NCBI RefSeq assembly: GCF_014692675.1
Contig: NZ_JABFCZ010000031.1
Coordinates: forward strand, 1-64,000
Length of the DNA stretch: 64,000 nt
From: Roseibium aggregatum
GTDB lineage: Bacteria > Pseudomonadota > Alphaproteobacteria > Rhizobiales > Stappiaceae
Direction: 5' to 3'
Part shown: positions 33,492 to 45,842 of the stretch, piece by piece
How the letters are laid out: each line of letters opens with the position of its first letter
How positions within the stretch are numbered: position 1 is the first letter of the stretch
The notes under the pieces: generated by a model
The model's input: only the letters and a program-made list of their open reading frames with translations
What the model was told of the DNA's origin: nothing
Databases searched by the model: none
Made by a program: the position numbers and the translations under genes

Positions 33492-33569
33492 GGAAGGTCC
33501 TGAACTGGAATTGCGGTTGGATCGGGCAGGCGTTGCCAGGGGATGCGTCCGGCCCGGAAGATGAGGTGT

Positions 33570-34769
33570 TTAACTGGCGGGTTTCAGAGAGAAAAGGGGG
33601 CGTTTGGAGGCAAAGCCGGTCAGCTCGAACGAGCCGGCCGGCTCCTGCCGGTCCGGCACGAGGTCGGCAATGTCCCTGGTCATCAGGGTCTCGACGCCGA
33701 CCGCCTTGGTCAGGGCCTCGATCCGGGCGGCGGCATGAACGGTCTGGCCTATCACGGAGAAGGTCAGCCTCGTGGAAACGCCGATGTTGCCGAACATCAC
33801 GTCGCCGACGGAGAGGGCCATGCCGACCTTTAACGGATGCTTTTCTTCGCCTTTGCGATTGAGTTCTTTCAGCCGGCTCCGGACTTCGTCGGCAGCCGCT
33901 ATGGCCCGGCGGGCGGCCTCCTCCAGGCCCATGTCGCTGATCGGAAAGACGCCCAGCACCGCATCGCCGATGAAATCGAGAACTTCGCCGCCTTCCTTCA
34001 GGACCGCGCCGGCGGTGACATCGAAGTAGGTATTGAGGAATTTCAGATACCGGTCCGGCCCGAGATCCTCGGCAATCGATGTGGAATTGCGCATGTCGCA
34101 ATAAAAGATCACAGCCTTGATCGTTTCGCCATCGCCGTGGCGGATCTGGCCGCTGAGCACCTTGGATCCTGCCCAGGCGCCCAGATAGGTTTCGGCAATC
34201 GTCTTGGTGATCTGGGCTTCCAGATTGGCCCGGGCTGCAAGCGCCAGGCGCTTCTGGATGTAATGGATGGCATGGAGCGCGTCGTCGGGAAAACCGCCCG
34301 GTGTCCGCGTCGCCCAGCTGACGATAATGCCGGTCTTGCCTTCCATGTCCGCGATGGCGGGCATGTCGAAATGAATCTTGAGGACAAGATAATCGGTGTA
34401 GCCGGCCTCGGCCAGTTCCTGGCAGAGCGGATAGTTATGTTCCGCATTCGCCTGATCGAGGCGCCGCCTGAGCATCGGTTCTGCGCTGTCCAGAAGCGCG
34501 CGCATCGGGCTCGCCAACCAGGCCTCGCCGTCGGTTTCGCTGTGCTCGATCCGTTCGTGGCGCACCGCCTCGCCGGCCTGCCAGAAGGCGATCTCAGACC
34601 GGATGAGCGGATGAAGGGTCGCCCAGGCAAGCATGGCCCGGTCCACCGGCACCTGACAGTCGCGCAAACGCCGGCACATTTCGCCGAACATGTCGGGGAC
34701 CAACGCGGACCCGAGCGCCTGCTCGATCAGCCAGTCTTCCACCGCGTCTATGTCTTGCATGTTCACCAT
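33570..34769 (-). CDS. class III adenylate/guanylate cyclase
   Basis: A 399-residue soluble protein. The C-terminal half is a class III cyclase domain: AVIFYCDMRNSTSIAEDLGPDRYLKFLNTYF (first metal-binding Asp), EGGEVLDFIGDAVLGVFPI (second Asp), and GMALSVGDVMFGNIGVSTRLTFSVIGQTVHAAARIEAL. The N-terminal 180 residues form an unnamed sensory region common to rhizobial cyclases. Product is probably cAMP. The start is uncertain: ATG 34769 is used, a GTG three codons upstream is possible, and neither has a good ribosome site. Confidence 0.88.
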   Translation of the reverse strand: MVNMQDIDAVEDWLIEQALGSALVPDMFGEMCRRLRDCQVPVDRAMLAWATLHPLIRSEIAFWQAGEAVRHERIEHSETDGEAWLASPMRALLDSAEPMLRRRLDQANAEHNYPLCQELAEAGYTDYLVLKIHFDMPAIADMEGKTGIIVSWATRTPGGFPDDALHAIHYIQKRLALAARANLEAQITKTIAETYLGAWAGSKVLSGQIRHGDGETIKAVIFYCDMRNSTSIAEDLGPDRYLKFLNTYFDVTAGAVLKEGGEVLDFIGDAVLGVFPISDMGLEEAARRAIAAADEVRSRLKELNRKGEEKHPLKVGMALSVGDVMFGNIGVSTRLTFSVIGQTVHAAARIEALTKAVGVETLMTRDIADLVPDRQEPAGSFELTGFASKRPLFSLKPAS

Positions 34770-34830
34770 GGGCGCCACGTTAAATTGGTTTTTTGCTGTT
34801 CGCTATGACGGGTTCGGCTGAAGACGGAAT

Positions 34831-36333
34831 TTATTCAGATCCGGCGTCTGCGACCTTGCCCGGCGGCACGATGATCCAGTTGAGGGTGACCGGCCGCATC
34901 ACGCCCGAAGCCTGGGCCGGGAAGCTTTTGGAGCCTTGCCGGGTGGCCGAGGGATAGAGGCGTTTGAACATGGCCGGCACCTCCGCGTCATCGCCGGTCC
35001 AGACCAGCAATACGCCCTTTTTCTGGACGTCCTTCATATCGATCCACGGGCTTAAGGCCGGATCATGATCGAGGAACATGGACGGGCGGCTCGGGGCGAA
35101 CAGGGTCAGGTGGGCGGCCGGCCACATGTCGCCTGCCACATAGGCGAGGGGCGTCCCCGTTTCCTTCTGCCATTCGTCGGACAGGAACAGAGCGGTCTGG
35201 CGGCCCGGATAGTGGATCCGCGACAGCTTTTTCTTCCACTGGGGCTCCAGCAGGGCCTGGCCGGTGATGATACTCAAGAAAATCGCCTGAACGAGGGCCG
35301 CCGTCACGAAGGCGCGTTTCGGGGAACTCCAACCCGCGGGAACCCGGAACGTGCCGACTGCGAGGATGCCCGAGAGGACGAACATGGGCGTGCCCCACAT
35401 CTGCTTGAACTCGTTTCCGGTCACGGCCGATGCCAGCAGCACGACGCCGAGCGGCAGGAAGGCAAACCAGAGCAGGAAGAGGGTGTCGGACCGGTTTTCC
35501 AGATCCGGAGCCGGTATTCCCGGCCTGATCTTTTTCAGGCTGGCCAGGCTGAAACCGGCAATCACGACCAGGAACAGGCCGGCGTGATTGGCGATCTGCG
35601 CGACCAGGAAGTTGACCGGGTTGTAGAGATGATCGGTCCAGCCGGTCGCCCCTATGCTGCGGCTTGCGGCATATTTGAAGGTGATGAAGTCGGTCTTGAC
35701 CAGCCAGGCCAGATGCGGGGCGAAGGCGAGCAGGCAGACGGCGGCGGCGAGCCAGGGACCGGGCGTCATCACGTGGCGGCGGGCGGAGGGAAACACCAGC
35801 GCATAAAGGCCGATGGCGCCGATCAAGAGGGCGACGAAATATTTTGTGTAGAGGCCGAAGGCCGCCAGAAGGCCCAGGATCACCCAGTCGGTAAGCCGGC
35901 CCTTCTCCAGCGCCTTGTGAAAGAACAGGATCATGCCCGCCCAGACCGGGATCTGCAGGATGTTCGGGTTGAACTCCGACGCGGGCAGGGTGAAGTAGAA
36001 GGTGACGCTGGTCAGGACAATGGCCCAGAAGGCCTGCCTCGATGTCAGACCAATCCGCCGGGCCAGGTGCCAGATGGCGAGATAGCCGAGGCCGATGGAG
36101 ATCTGGCTGAGCCAGTAGGCGCCCCAGGTCTTGCCTCCGGTCAGGCGGAAGCTCAGTTCCAGAAGCCAGGCCTGCATCGGCGGATGCTTGGTGTAGCCGA
36201 GCGCCATCTCCCGGCCCCAGGCAAAGCCCTCCACCACGTCGAGCGGCGGATTGGGGAAGAACAGGGAGGGGATCAGCGCCCAGAGCAGGCAGAGCGTCAG
36301 ACCGTAGACGAAAGCGGAGCGTTCGGCGGACAT
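34831..36333 (-). CDS. ArnT/PMT-like membrane glycosyltransferase
   Basis: A 500-residue integral membrane protein with about 11 segments. The first periplasmic loop carries DVVEGFAWGREMALGYTKHPPMQAWLLE, the DxE-like motif of GT-C enzymes (GT39/GT83) that use polyprenyl-phosphate sugars. It is the third gene of a cassette with GT2 and GtrA proteins, so it probably transfers the lipid-linked sugar those proteins make to a surface glycan or lipid. The start lies ten bases after the GtrA stop. Confidence 0.88.
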   Translation of the reverse strand: MSAERSAFVYGLTLCLLWALIPSLFFPNPPLDVVEGFAWGREMALGYTKHPPMQAWLLELSFRLTGGKTWGAYWLSQISIGLGYLAIWHLARRIGLTSRQAFWAIVLTSVTFYFTLPASEFNPNILQIPVWAGMILFFHKALEKGRLTDWVILGLLAAFGLYTKYFVALLIGAIGLYALVFPSARRHVMTPGPWLAAAVCLLAFAPHLAWLVKTDFITFKYAASRSIGATGWTDHLYNPVNFLVAQIANHAGLFLVVIAGFSLASLKKIRPGIPAPDLENRSDTLFLLWFAFLPLGVVLLASAVTGNEFKQMWGTPMFVLSGILAVGTFRVPAGWSSPKRAFVTAALVQAIFLSIITGQALLEPQWKKKLSRIHYPGRQTALFLSDEWQKETGTPLAYVAGDMWPAAHLTLFAPSRPSMFLDHDPALSPWIDMKDVQKKGVLLVWTGDDAEVPAMFKRLYPSATRQGSKSFPAQASGVMRPVTLNWIIVPPGKVADAGSE

Positions 36334-36343
36334 TCGTGCTGCC

Positions 36344-36772
36344 TCACAAGCTGCGCTGGGGGGCGGAGAAGGCCCAGAAGCGGGCGCCGAGGAAGGTGAG
36401 TGCGGGTACGATCGCGATCGCGAACAGGATCCCGAGTGTGTCCGGCCAGGGAGTGAACGCGAGCCAACTGGCGAGCACGCCGGAATTCAGAGCGAAACCG
36501 CTGATGGCCAGCAGAAAGAACCGACCCATGCGCCGGAATGTTTGCCCGGGCGTATGGGTTGCCGCAAAGCTCCAGAAATGGTGGCCGCTGAAGGACACCG
36601 CAAAGGCAACCAGAAAGCCGACGATGTTGGCAGGGAAGGCGTTTAGAAGGTTTAAGTTCAAGAGGGTCACGGCGACGCCGGCGTGGGTCAGCGTGGCGAC
36701 GGCGCCGACCACGGCGAACCGGCCCGCCATGCCGGCTTCGGCGACGACCTTGCTCCGGGCGGTCTCGTTCAC
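36344..36772 (-). CDS. GtrA-family membrane protein
   Basis: A 142-residue protein with four transmembrane segments (RFAVVGAVATLTHAGVAVTLL, NIVGFLVAFAVSFSGHHFWSF, FFLLAISGFALNSGVLASWL, and IAIVPALTFLGARFWAF), the GtrA pattern. GtrA-type proteins are thought to flip polyprenyl-phosphate sugars. Translation probably begins at GTG 36772, which overlaps the GT2 stop (GTGA); the longer open frame through the GT2 gene is not real. Confidence 0.88.
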   Translation of the reverse strand: MNETARSKVVAEAGMAGRFAVVGAVATLTHAGVAVTLLNLNLLNAFPANIVGFLVAFAVSFSGHHFWSFAATHTPGQTFRRMGRFFLLAISGFALNSGVLASWLAFTPWPDTLGILFAIAIVPALTFLGARFWAFSAPQRSL

Positions 36773-37794
36773 TTGGAGGGCGCCTTCTTCTTCTTGGGAG
36801 TTTTGCCCTCGATCACGTCCTGAACCAGATAGACCGGGCGCTGCTTGGCTTCGTTGAACAGACGGGCGACATATTCGCCGATCATGCCGATGGACAGGAG
36901 CTGGACGCCGGAAAAGAACAGGAGGCCGACCATCAGCGAGGCATAGCCAGGCACATCGATGCCTTCGACCAGCACGCGGATGACCAGGTAAAGCGCATAG
37001 GCAAAGGACAGGGTTGCCACCAGCGCGCCGCCATAGAGCCAGACCCTGAGCGGCATGGTTGTGAAGCCGGTCAGGCCGTCGATGGCGAAGTTCCAGAGTT
37101 TCCAGTAGTTCCACTTGCCTTCGCCGGCGCGCCGCGGCGGACGTTCGTAGGGAAGGGCCATCGAAGGATAACCCACCCAGGCGAACAGGCCCTTCATGAA
37201 GCGATTGCGCTCGGGAAGCTTCAGAAGCGCATCGACGACAACCCGGTCGATGAGGCGGAAATCGCCGGCATTGGCGGGCATGTCGATATTGGCGAGGCGG
37301 TTGAACAGCCGGTAGAACAGATCCGCCGAGCCGCGCTTCATCAGCGTGTCGGAGGACCGGTCGATCCTGAGGCCATAGACGACGTCGTAGCCGGCGCGCC
37401 AGCCGTCGAGCATCCGCGGGATCAGATCCGGAGGATCCTGCAAGTCGACATCGATGATGACGATTACGTCACCGGTTGCGTGTTCGAGGCCGGCGGAAAG
37501 GGCGGCCTCCTTGCCGAAATTGCGCGACAGGCCGACAAGCCGGCCGGACAAGCCGGCATTCAGTTTTTCGGATAGCAGATTGGCGGTGTTGTCCCGGCTG
37601 CCGTCGTCGATGAAGACATATTCGTAAGGCAGGCCGAGCGGATCGAGCACCGCCCTTGTGTCGGTCAGGAAGTGATCGATGACGTCTTCTTCGTTGAAAA
37701 CGGGCACGACGATGCTGATGAGCGGGGTGTCCGGGCGGGCCTCGACCCGTCGGCGCAGATAGGGGGTACTGTCTTTTTCAATCATCTCGTTCAT
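36769..37794 (-). CDS. GT2 glycosyltransferase, polyprenyl-phosphate sugar synthase type
   Basis: A 341-residue protein: cytoplasmic GT2 domain (ISIVVPVFNEEDVIDHFL, VFIDDGSRDNTA, VIVIIDVDLQDPPDLI with the DxD-like site) followed by two transmembrane segments near residues 240-310 and a Lys-rich tail. This is the GtrB/DPM-like architecture, which transfers a sugar from a nucleotide donor to undecaprenyl phosphate. It is the first gene of the cassette GT2-GtrA-ArnT-like. Confidence 0.92.
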   Translation of the reverse strand: MNEMIEKDSTPYLRRRVEARPDTPLISIVVPVFNEEDVIDHFLTDTRAVLDPLGLPYEYVFIDDGSRDNTANLLSEKLNAGLSGRLVGLSRNFGKEAALSAGLEHATGDVIVIIDVDLQDPPDLIPRMLDGWRAGYDVVYGLRIDRSSDTLMKRGSADLFYRLFNRLANIDMPANAGDFRLIDRVVVDALLKLPERNRFMKGLFAWVGYPSMALPYERPPRRAGEGKWNYWKLWNFAIDGLTGFTTMPLRVWLYGGALVATLSFAYALYLVIRVLVEGIDVPGYASLMVGLLFFSGVQLLSIGMIGEYVARLFNEAKQRPVYLVQDVIEGKTPKKKKAPSK

Positions 37795-37964
37795 GCATCA
37801 AACCGGTCGTCGCCCGCCACTCCGAGTATGGGCTTGCGGCCCATGCGCCCTGCCTACTCCGGTTTTCGGCAAATGTCACACGGGAAGACCGGACACCGTT
37901 AAACGGCGCCGGTTTCGATGCAGGCAGGGTGTCGGTTTAGACCTCTATGCCCCTTCCAGATGGC

Positions 37965-39749
37965 CTATTGCGCGGCGTCCAGCGGGGCTTCGTCCTTCGA
38001 GCGGGAGCCCTGGAGGATTTGTTTTTGCTTCTTGGCCTTGGCAACGGCGGCGCGGGAGGCGTCGTTCAGTTCGAACATCTCCAGGCTTTCCTCCTCGCCC
38101 TCGACGACCGGCTTGATGGCGAGATCGGTGTAATTCCGGTTGCTCTTGTCCTTCTGGATCCGCATGCGCATGCGGTTGAGCTTCCAGGCATAGGCGCCGA
38201 ATTTCACATATTTGATCAGGCTGTCGACGGCAAAGACCGGATAGAACAGGACCGACGGGATCCGCTTGAAGCCCGGACGGCGCTGTTCCGGGTCCTTCAG
38301 GCGGAGATAGCCGCACTGCTGCGGATGGACGCCCTCGAAATGCATGGCACCATAGATCTGCAGGCACATGCGCCAGACGCGGACCGGCTTGATGCCATAG
38401 GCCATGTTCCGGCGCATCAGGGTCTCGATATGCTCGTCCGTGTAATACCAGTCCCAGATATCTTCGTAGGTCTGCTGCCAGACCTCCTTGCTCATTTTCG
38501 GGTGCTCGATGGTGGCGTGTTCCAGGTCGTAGCGGTTGAGATCGGGATCGAGCCAGGTGCCTTTTTCGTAAAGCACCTTGTGGTCCTCGGAGCCGGGCAG
38601 CGGGGTGAGCATGGTGAATTCGAGAACGTCGACCGGCAGTTCCCGCTTGATCAGTTCGATGTCGCGCCGGATGCTGTCGGGCGTGTCGTTCGGCAGTCCC
38701 ATGATGAAGCCGGCATAGGTCATGATGCCGTGCTCCTTCCACATCTGGAACATCTTGCGGTATTCGGTGATCCGGTTCTGGCCCTTCTTCATGTGGGCCA
38801 GGTTTTCCGGGTTGATGCTCTCCAGGCCGATGAAGACATTGGTGCAGCCGGCCTTTGCCGCCTTTTCGATGAAATTCGGCAGGCGGTGGGCGAGCGTGTC
38901 GACCTGGATCAGGAAGCGGATATTGATGCGTTCCTTTTCGCGCAACTCGATTATGCGGTCGAAGATCGGTTCCCAGTTCTTGTTGCGGGCGAAATTGTCG
39001 TCGGTGATGAAGAACGAATGGATGCCCTGGGCGTGGTTGGCGCGGATCAGGGTTTCGATGTCATCCGCATCCCGCCAGCGCGACTTCCGGCCCTGCACGT
39101 TGATGATGGTGCAGAAGGAACACTGGAACGGGCAGCCCCGTCCGGCGTCGAAGGAAGACGTCTTGCCGTCGTACTTGCGGACGATGCTCTCCGGCAGGAT
39201 CGGCGCCACCTGATGCTGCAGGGCCGGCAGGTCGTTCATCTTGTTGTAGACCGGCTTAAGGCTGCCCTCGTAGGCCTCCGTGAGGAAGTCGTCGAAACAT
39301 TCCTCCACCTCGCCGGCAAAGAGCGTCACGCCCAGGTCGAGGGCGTCCTGAAGGTCTTTGGGAAGATCCTTCAGCATGGAAATGCAGCCGGACACGTGGA
39401 AACCGCCGATGGCGACGGTTATGCCTTGGGCTCGCAGTTTCCGGGCGATATCCATGGCGCGGGGGTACTGGTTGGACTGAACGCCGACGAGGCAGACGAT
39501 CCCCTTGTTGTCATTGGCCTTGATGGTGCGGACGATCCGGTCGAGCGGAAGGCGCATGGTCATTTCGTCATAGGCGTTGACGACAATGTCGACATCCTCG
39601 CCCAGGACCTTGCGGTCGGCGCTGTCCTGCGCAATCGCGTAGAGGCAGGCCATCGAGTTGGAAGGGATCCATGCCTTCCACCACTGCAGAACATAGCCGT
39701 CATTGTCGTAGTGGGACGGCTTGATGATCTCGATATGGAATTTAGGCAT
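37965..39749 (-). CDS. B12-binding-domain radical SAM protein
   Basis: A 594-residue enzyme. The N-terminal 150 residues resemble a cobalamin-binding Rossmann domain (IVCLVGVQSNQYPRAMDIAR, VAIGGFHVSG). The radical SAM core follows with GRGCPFQCSFCTII, the CxxxCxxC iron-sulfur site, then FFITDDNFARN, VFIGLESINPENL and GFIMGLPNDT. The C-terminal 150 residues are basic and include IPSVLFYPVFAVDSLIKYVKFG, perhaps membrane-associating. Such enzymes methylate or rearrange unreactive carbons; the substrate is unknown. It lies upstream of the glycosyltransferase cassette but separated from it by 170 bases. Confidence 0.88.
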   Translation of the reverse strand: MPKFHIEIIKPSHYDNDGYVLQWWKAWIPSNSMACLYAIAQDSADRKVLGEDVDIVVNAYDEMTMRLPLDRIVRTIKANDNKGIVCLVGVQSNQYPRAMDIARKLRAQGITVAIGGFHVSGCISMLKDLPKDLQDALDLGVTLFAGEVEECFDDFLTEAYEGSLKPVYNKMNDLPALQHQVAPILPESIVRKYDGKTSSFDAGRGCPFQCSFCTIINVQGRKSRWRDADDIETLIRANHAQGIHSFFITDDNFARNKNWEPIFDRIIELREKERINIRFLIQVDTLAHRLPNFIEKAAKAGCTNVFIGLESINPENLAHMKKGQNRITEYRKMFQMWKEHGIMTYAGFIMGLPNDTPDSIRRDIELIKRELPVDVLEFTMLTPLPGSEDHKVLYEKGTWLDPDLNRYDLEHATIEHPKMSKEVWQQTYEDIWDWYYTDEHIETLMRRNMAYGIKPVRVWRMCLQIYGAMHFEGVHPQQCGYLRLKDPEQRRPGFKRIPSVLFYPVFAVDSLIKYVKFGAYAWKLNRMRMRIQKDKSNRNYTDLAIKPVVEGEEESLEMFELNDASRAAVAKAKKQKQILQGSRSKDEAPLDAAQ

Positions 39750-39940
39750 ATCCGATGGCCCTTTGCCCGCAGCGCCGGATCGTCAGTTCATCCCGTCAAC
39801 GGCCTTGTCTCGCGGATTTCCTGCCGTCTTGAGCTTGCCTGTCCGGCTTTACATTTCCTTAACTCAGCGTAATGCGCGCAGGTAGTTTCATCAAGCGGCA
39901 TATTTGAGCGGTGTGGACCGAATTACGGGCAGGTTTCGAC

Positions 39941-39975
39941 AAAAAAACCGCCATCCGAATGGATTCGGACGGCGG
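39941..39975 (-). terminator. rho-independent terminator of secA
   Basis: Stem CCGCCATCCGAAT / ATTCGGACGGCGG (39948-39975, one mismatch) with AAAAAAA on the left, which is a T run for the minus strand. It lies 30 bases beyond the secA stop. Confidence 0.88.
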
Positions 39976-40005
39976 CTTGATGATCCTTGATCTGTCGGGT
40001 GCCGG

Positions 40006-42786
<2,781 letters not shown>

Positions 42787-43069
42787 GTGGCGGTCCTTCC
42801 CCTGTCGGGCGGCGACCAATAGACAGTGTCAGGCGCCAGCCCATGAAATCGTCTCAATTGCTGTCCACTTTCTCCTGATTGTGCCAGCGCACAAGCAGAA
42901 AACTCGCGGCGAAGGTCGTGTCCGAAGCCGATGGCAAGGACGCACGACAGATAAGAGGGGCCCTGATGCTTGTCAACGCCGCTGGTTTCAGCAAAGTTGC
43001 ATCCACCTGCCGGGTAGGGCGCCAGGTAGGGTGTTAGTAAATTCAGTTCCGAATTGTAAAGGACACCAA

Positions 43070-43918
43070 ATGTTCCATTTTTCCATGCGCCGGTCCGCTC
43101 GGTCGCTTCTCGTGCCGGTGATCGCACTGACGCTGGGTAGTACGGCCGTTCGTGCGGCAGAGCCGGGCGATGTCGTCGCAAAGGTCGGCGATGCGGAGAT
43201 CACAGAGGCCGATCTCGCCTTCGCCGCTCAGGACATCGGTAACGATCTTCAGAAGTTTCCGCCGACGCAGTGGCGTTCCATCCTGCTCGATGTCCTCGTC
43301 GACATGGAACTGTTCGCCCAGGCGGCCAAGAAAGACGGCCTCGACCAGAGCGACGACGTCAAGCGGCAGATGAATTTCCTGACCCTCAAGGTGCTGCGCA
43401 ACGCCTATCTGAAGGACAAGATCGACAGCGAAATCTCCGCCGACGATCTGAAAGCGGCCTACGAGAAGAAATACGCCGACTTCAAGGGCGAGGAAATCAG
43501 CGCGCGCCATATCCTCGTCAAGGACAAGGCGGAAGCCGAAGCGATCATCAAGCAGCTGGAAGACGGCGCCGATTTCGCCGAACTGGCCAAGGAAAAGTCG
43601 ACGGGCCCGTCCGGACCCAACGGCGGCGATCTCGGATATTTCGCCAAGGGGCAGATGGTGCCGGATTTCGAAAAGGCCGCTTTCGCCCTGGAAAAGGGCA
43701 GCTTCACCAAGGAGCCTGTTCAGACCCAGTTCGGCTGGCACGTGATCAAGGTCGAGGACAAGCGCCCTCAGGAAAAGCCGAAATTTGAGGACGTTGCCGC
43801 AAAACTGCGCCAGGAGCTGATCCGTGCGCGCTACGACAAGGTCATGGAGGAACTGAAGGCGGAAACGCCGGTCGAGATCCTCGATCCGACGCTCGCCAAG
43901 CAGCAGGAAGCAAAATAA
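43070..43918 (+). CDS. periplasmic parvulin-type peptidyl-prolyl isomerase
   Basis: A 282-residue exported foldase. A signal peptide (RRSARSLLVPVIALTLGSTAV, cleavage after VRA) precedes an N-terminal SurA-like helical region and a parvulin domain at about 135-225 (ISARHILVKDKAEAEAIIKQL, GPSGPNGGDLGYFAKGQMVP, PVQTQFGWHVIKVED). It should assist folding of exported proteins, fitting its place opposite secA. The ATG at 43070 follows AAAGGA; ATG 43085 is an alternative. A strong terminator follows. Confidence 0.92.
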   Translation: MFHFSMRRSARSLLVPVIALTLGSTAVRAAEPGDVVAKVGDAEITEADLAFAAQDIGNDLQKFPPTQWRSILLDVLVDMELFAQAAKKDGLDQSDDVKRQMNFLTLKVLRNAYLKDKIDSEISADDLKAAYEKKYADFKGEEISARHILVKDKAEAEAIIKQLEDGADFAELAKEKSTGPSGPNGGDLGYFAKGQMVPDFEKAAFALEKGSFTKEPVQTQFGWHVIKVEDKRPQEKPKFEDVAAKLRQELIRARYDKVMEELKAETPVEILDPTLAKQQEAK

Positions 43919-43967
43919 GCGCATTTGCGACCAAACACGCTGTTTGCGTTTAAACCCACTGGACGAG

Positions 43968-44014
43968 ACCGCTCCGGCACAGGCATAAGAGCCTGAACCG
44001 GAGCGGTTTTCTTT
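43968..44014 (+). terminator. rho-independent terminator after the parvulin gene
   Basis: Stem ACCGCTCCGG (43968-43977) / CCGGAGCGGT (43998-44007) with a smaller inner AGGC/GCCT stem, then a T-rich tail. Confidence 0.8.
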
Positions 44015-44047
44015 TTCTTGATCCCACGTGCTGCAGGAGTTTGGCCG

Positions 44048-45289
44048 ATGGCCGCGTCAGTTTCTCCCCTTGCCCCCAAATCCTATCCGGACATGCCGGA
44101 AATCGACGGTGTCCGGTTTGCGACGGCCGAAGCGGGCATCAAGTACAAGGGCCGGACCGACGTCCTGCTGGCCAGGATCGACGAGGGAACGACCGTCGCC
44201 GGCGTCTTTACCAAATCGCGCTGTTCGTCGGCTCCGGTGGACTGGTGCAAGTCCATCCTGAAGGCGGGACGCGCCCGGGGCCTCATGGTCAATTCCGGAA
44301 ATGCCAATGCCTTTACCGGCAAGAAGGGCAAGGCGGCGGTGGAACTGTCCGCCCGGATCGCCGCAAGGGCGCTGGACTGCAAGCCTGAGGAAATCTTCCT
44401 GGCGTCGACGGGCGTCATCGGCGAGCCGCTTGCGGCCGAGAAATTCGAGGCGGTGATCGACGGCCTTGCGGCGATGGAAAAGCCGGCCGCATGGATCGAT
44501 GCCGCGAGGGCGATCATGACCACCGACACCTATCCGAAGGTGGCCACCGCCTCGGTGGATCTCGACGGCGAAACGGTGACCATCAACGGCATGGCCAAGG
44601 GGGCCGGGATGATCGCCCCGGACATGGCGACCATGCTGTCGTTCATCTTCACCGATGCGGCGATTTCCGCCGATGTGCTCCAGGCCATGCTCTCCGGCGA
44701 GGTCGACGGCAGCTTCAATTCCCTCACCGTCGACAGCGACACGTCGACCTCCGACACGGTGCTTTTGTTTGCGACCGGCGCGGCCGCAAAGCGGGGCATC
44801 GAGCCGATTTCGTCCCTCAGCGATCCGCGCGTGGCCACGGTGCGGGCCGCGCTCGCCGACGTGATGGTCAACCTGTCGCAGCAGATCGTGCGGGACGGGG
44901 AAGGCGCGCGGAAGTTCGTCGAGATCCAGGTGGAAGGCGCCGAGAGTGATACCTCGGCCAAGGTGATTGCGATGTCGATCGCCAATTCGCCTCTGGTGAA
45001 GACTGCGATTGCCGGTGAGGACGCGAACTGGGGCCGTGTGGTCATGGCGGTCGGAAAGGCCGGCGAACCTGCGGACCGGGACCGGCTTGCCATCTGGTTC
45101 GGCGACGTGCGCGTCGCCGTGGAGGGAGAACGCGATCCGGACTATTCCGAAGCCGCCGCAAGTGCGGTTATGAAGGAAGAGGAAATCGTCATTCGCGTCA
45201 ATCTGGGTCTCGGCAACGGCTGCGCCCGGGTGTGGACCTGCGACCTCACCAAGGAATATGTCGCCATCAACGGCGATTACCGAAGCTGA
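44048..45289 (+). CDS. argJ: bifunctional ornithine acetyltransferase/N-acetylglutamate synthase
   Basis: A 413-residue ArgJ. It recycles the acetyl group from N-acetylornithine to glutamate in the cyclic arginine pathway. The self-cleavage site [16 protein letters not shown] places the nucleophile at Thr195 after Ala194, and the oxyanion loop STGVIGEPL is present. The protein should mature into alpha and beta chains. The ATG at 44048 is preceded by AGGAG; a 44018 start lacks a ribosome site. Confidence 0.96.
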   Translation: MAASVSPLAPKSYPDMPEIDGVRFATAEAGIKYKGRTDVLLARIDEGTTVAGVFTKSRCSSAPVDWCKSILKAGRARGLMVNSGNANAFTGKKGKAAVELSARIAARALDCKPEEIFLASTGVIGEPLAAEKFEAVIDGLAAMEKPAAWIDAARAIMTTDTYPKVATASVDLDGETVTINGMAKGAGMIAPDMATMLSFIFTDAAISADVLQAMLSGEVDGSFNSLTVDSDTSTSDTVLLFATGAAAKRGIEPISSLSDPRVATVRAALADVMVNLSQQIVRDGEGARKFVEIQVEGAESDTSAKVIAMSIANSPLVKTAIAGEDANWGRVVMAVGKAGEPADRDRLAIWFGDVRVAVEGERDPDYSEAAASAVMKEEEIVIRVNLGLGNGCARVWTCDLTKEYVAINGDYRS

Positions 45290-45393
45290 CGGCGGGAGGA
45301 CGGCAAAACCCGCCCGCGACTGCGATTAAGAAGTGTTGCGAAACAGGGTAAACCGTCCGTAAGCCGTCTGTCAGACAGTGGAACATTCATTTC

Positions 45394-45801
45394 ATGAGCC
45401 GTATTGTCCTGGTCGCCGCCTGTGCCCTTGTCGATCTTGATGGGCGTATCCTGCTTGCCCAGCGGCCCGAAGGAAAATCAATGGCCGGATTGTGGGAGTT
45501 TCCGGGCGGAAAGGTCGAAACGGGCGAGCGTCCGGAACAGACACTTATCAGAGAACTTTACGAAGAACTCGGCATAACCGTTAACGAAGCGTGCCTCGCA
45601 CCCCTGACCTTTGCGAGCCACGCTTATGAAGATTTTCATCTGTTGATGCCACTTTACGTGTGCCGTCGCTGGGACGGAACACCGAGGGCCATGGAAGGCC
45701 AGACCCTTAAATGGGTTCGCCCCGTCAAACTCCGTGAATATCCCATGCCTCCCGCCGACGAGCCGCTGATACCGCATCTCATGGATCTGGTGTCGATGTA
45801 A
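45394..45801 (+). CDS. mutT: NUDIX hydrolase MutT (8-oxo-dGTP diphosphatase)
   Basis: A 135-residue protein with the NUDIX box GGKVETGERPEQTLIRELYEELGI, matching G-x5-E-x7-REUxEExGU at residues about 37-60, and the MutT-like flank MAGLWEFP. It removes oxidised dGTP to prevent A-to-C errors. It follows argJ, as in many Rhizobiales genomes. Confidence 0.93.
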   Translation: MSRIVLVAACALVDLDGRILLAQRPEGKSMAGLWEFPGGKVETGERPEQTLIRELYEELGITVNEACLAPLTFASHAYEDFHLLMPLYVCRRWDGTPRAMEGQTLKWVRPVKLREYPMPPADEPLIPHLMDLVSM

Positions 45802-45842
45802 GGGGCACGTTGCCCCGATCCGAGTGGTGAAAGGGCACACTG

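Noticed and set aside
31077-33503. Very long plus-strand open frame (over 800 codons) spanning the permease and hydrolase genes
   Set aside because: It is antisense to two well-supported genes, is rich in Asp/His/Gly/Arg as expected for antisense of GC-rich code, has no domain, and crosses their promoter region.
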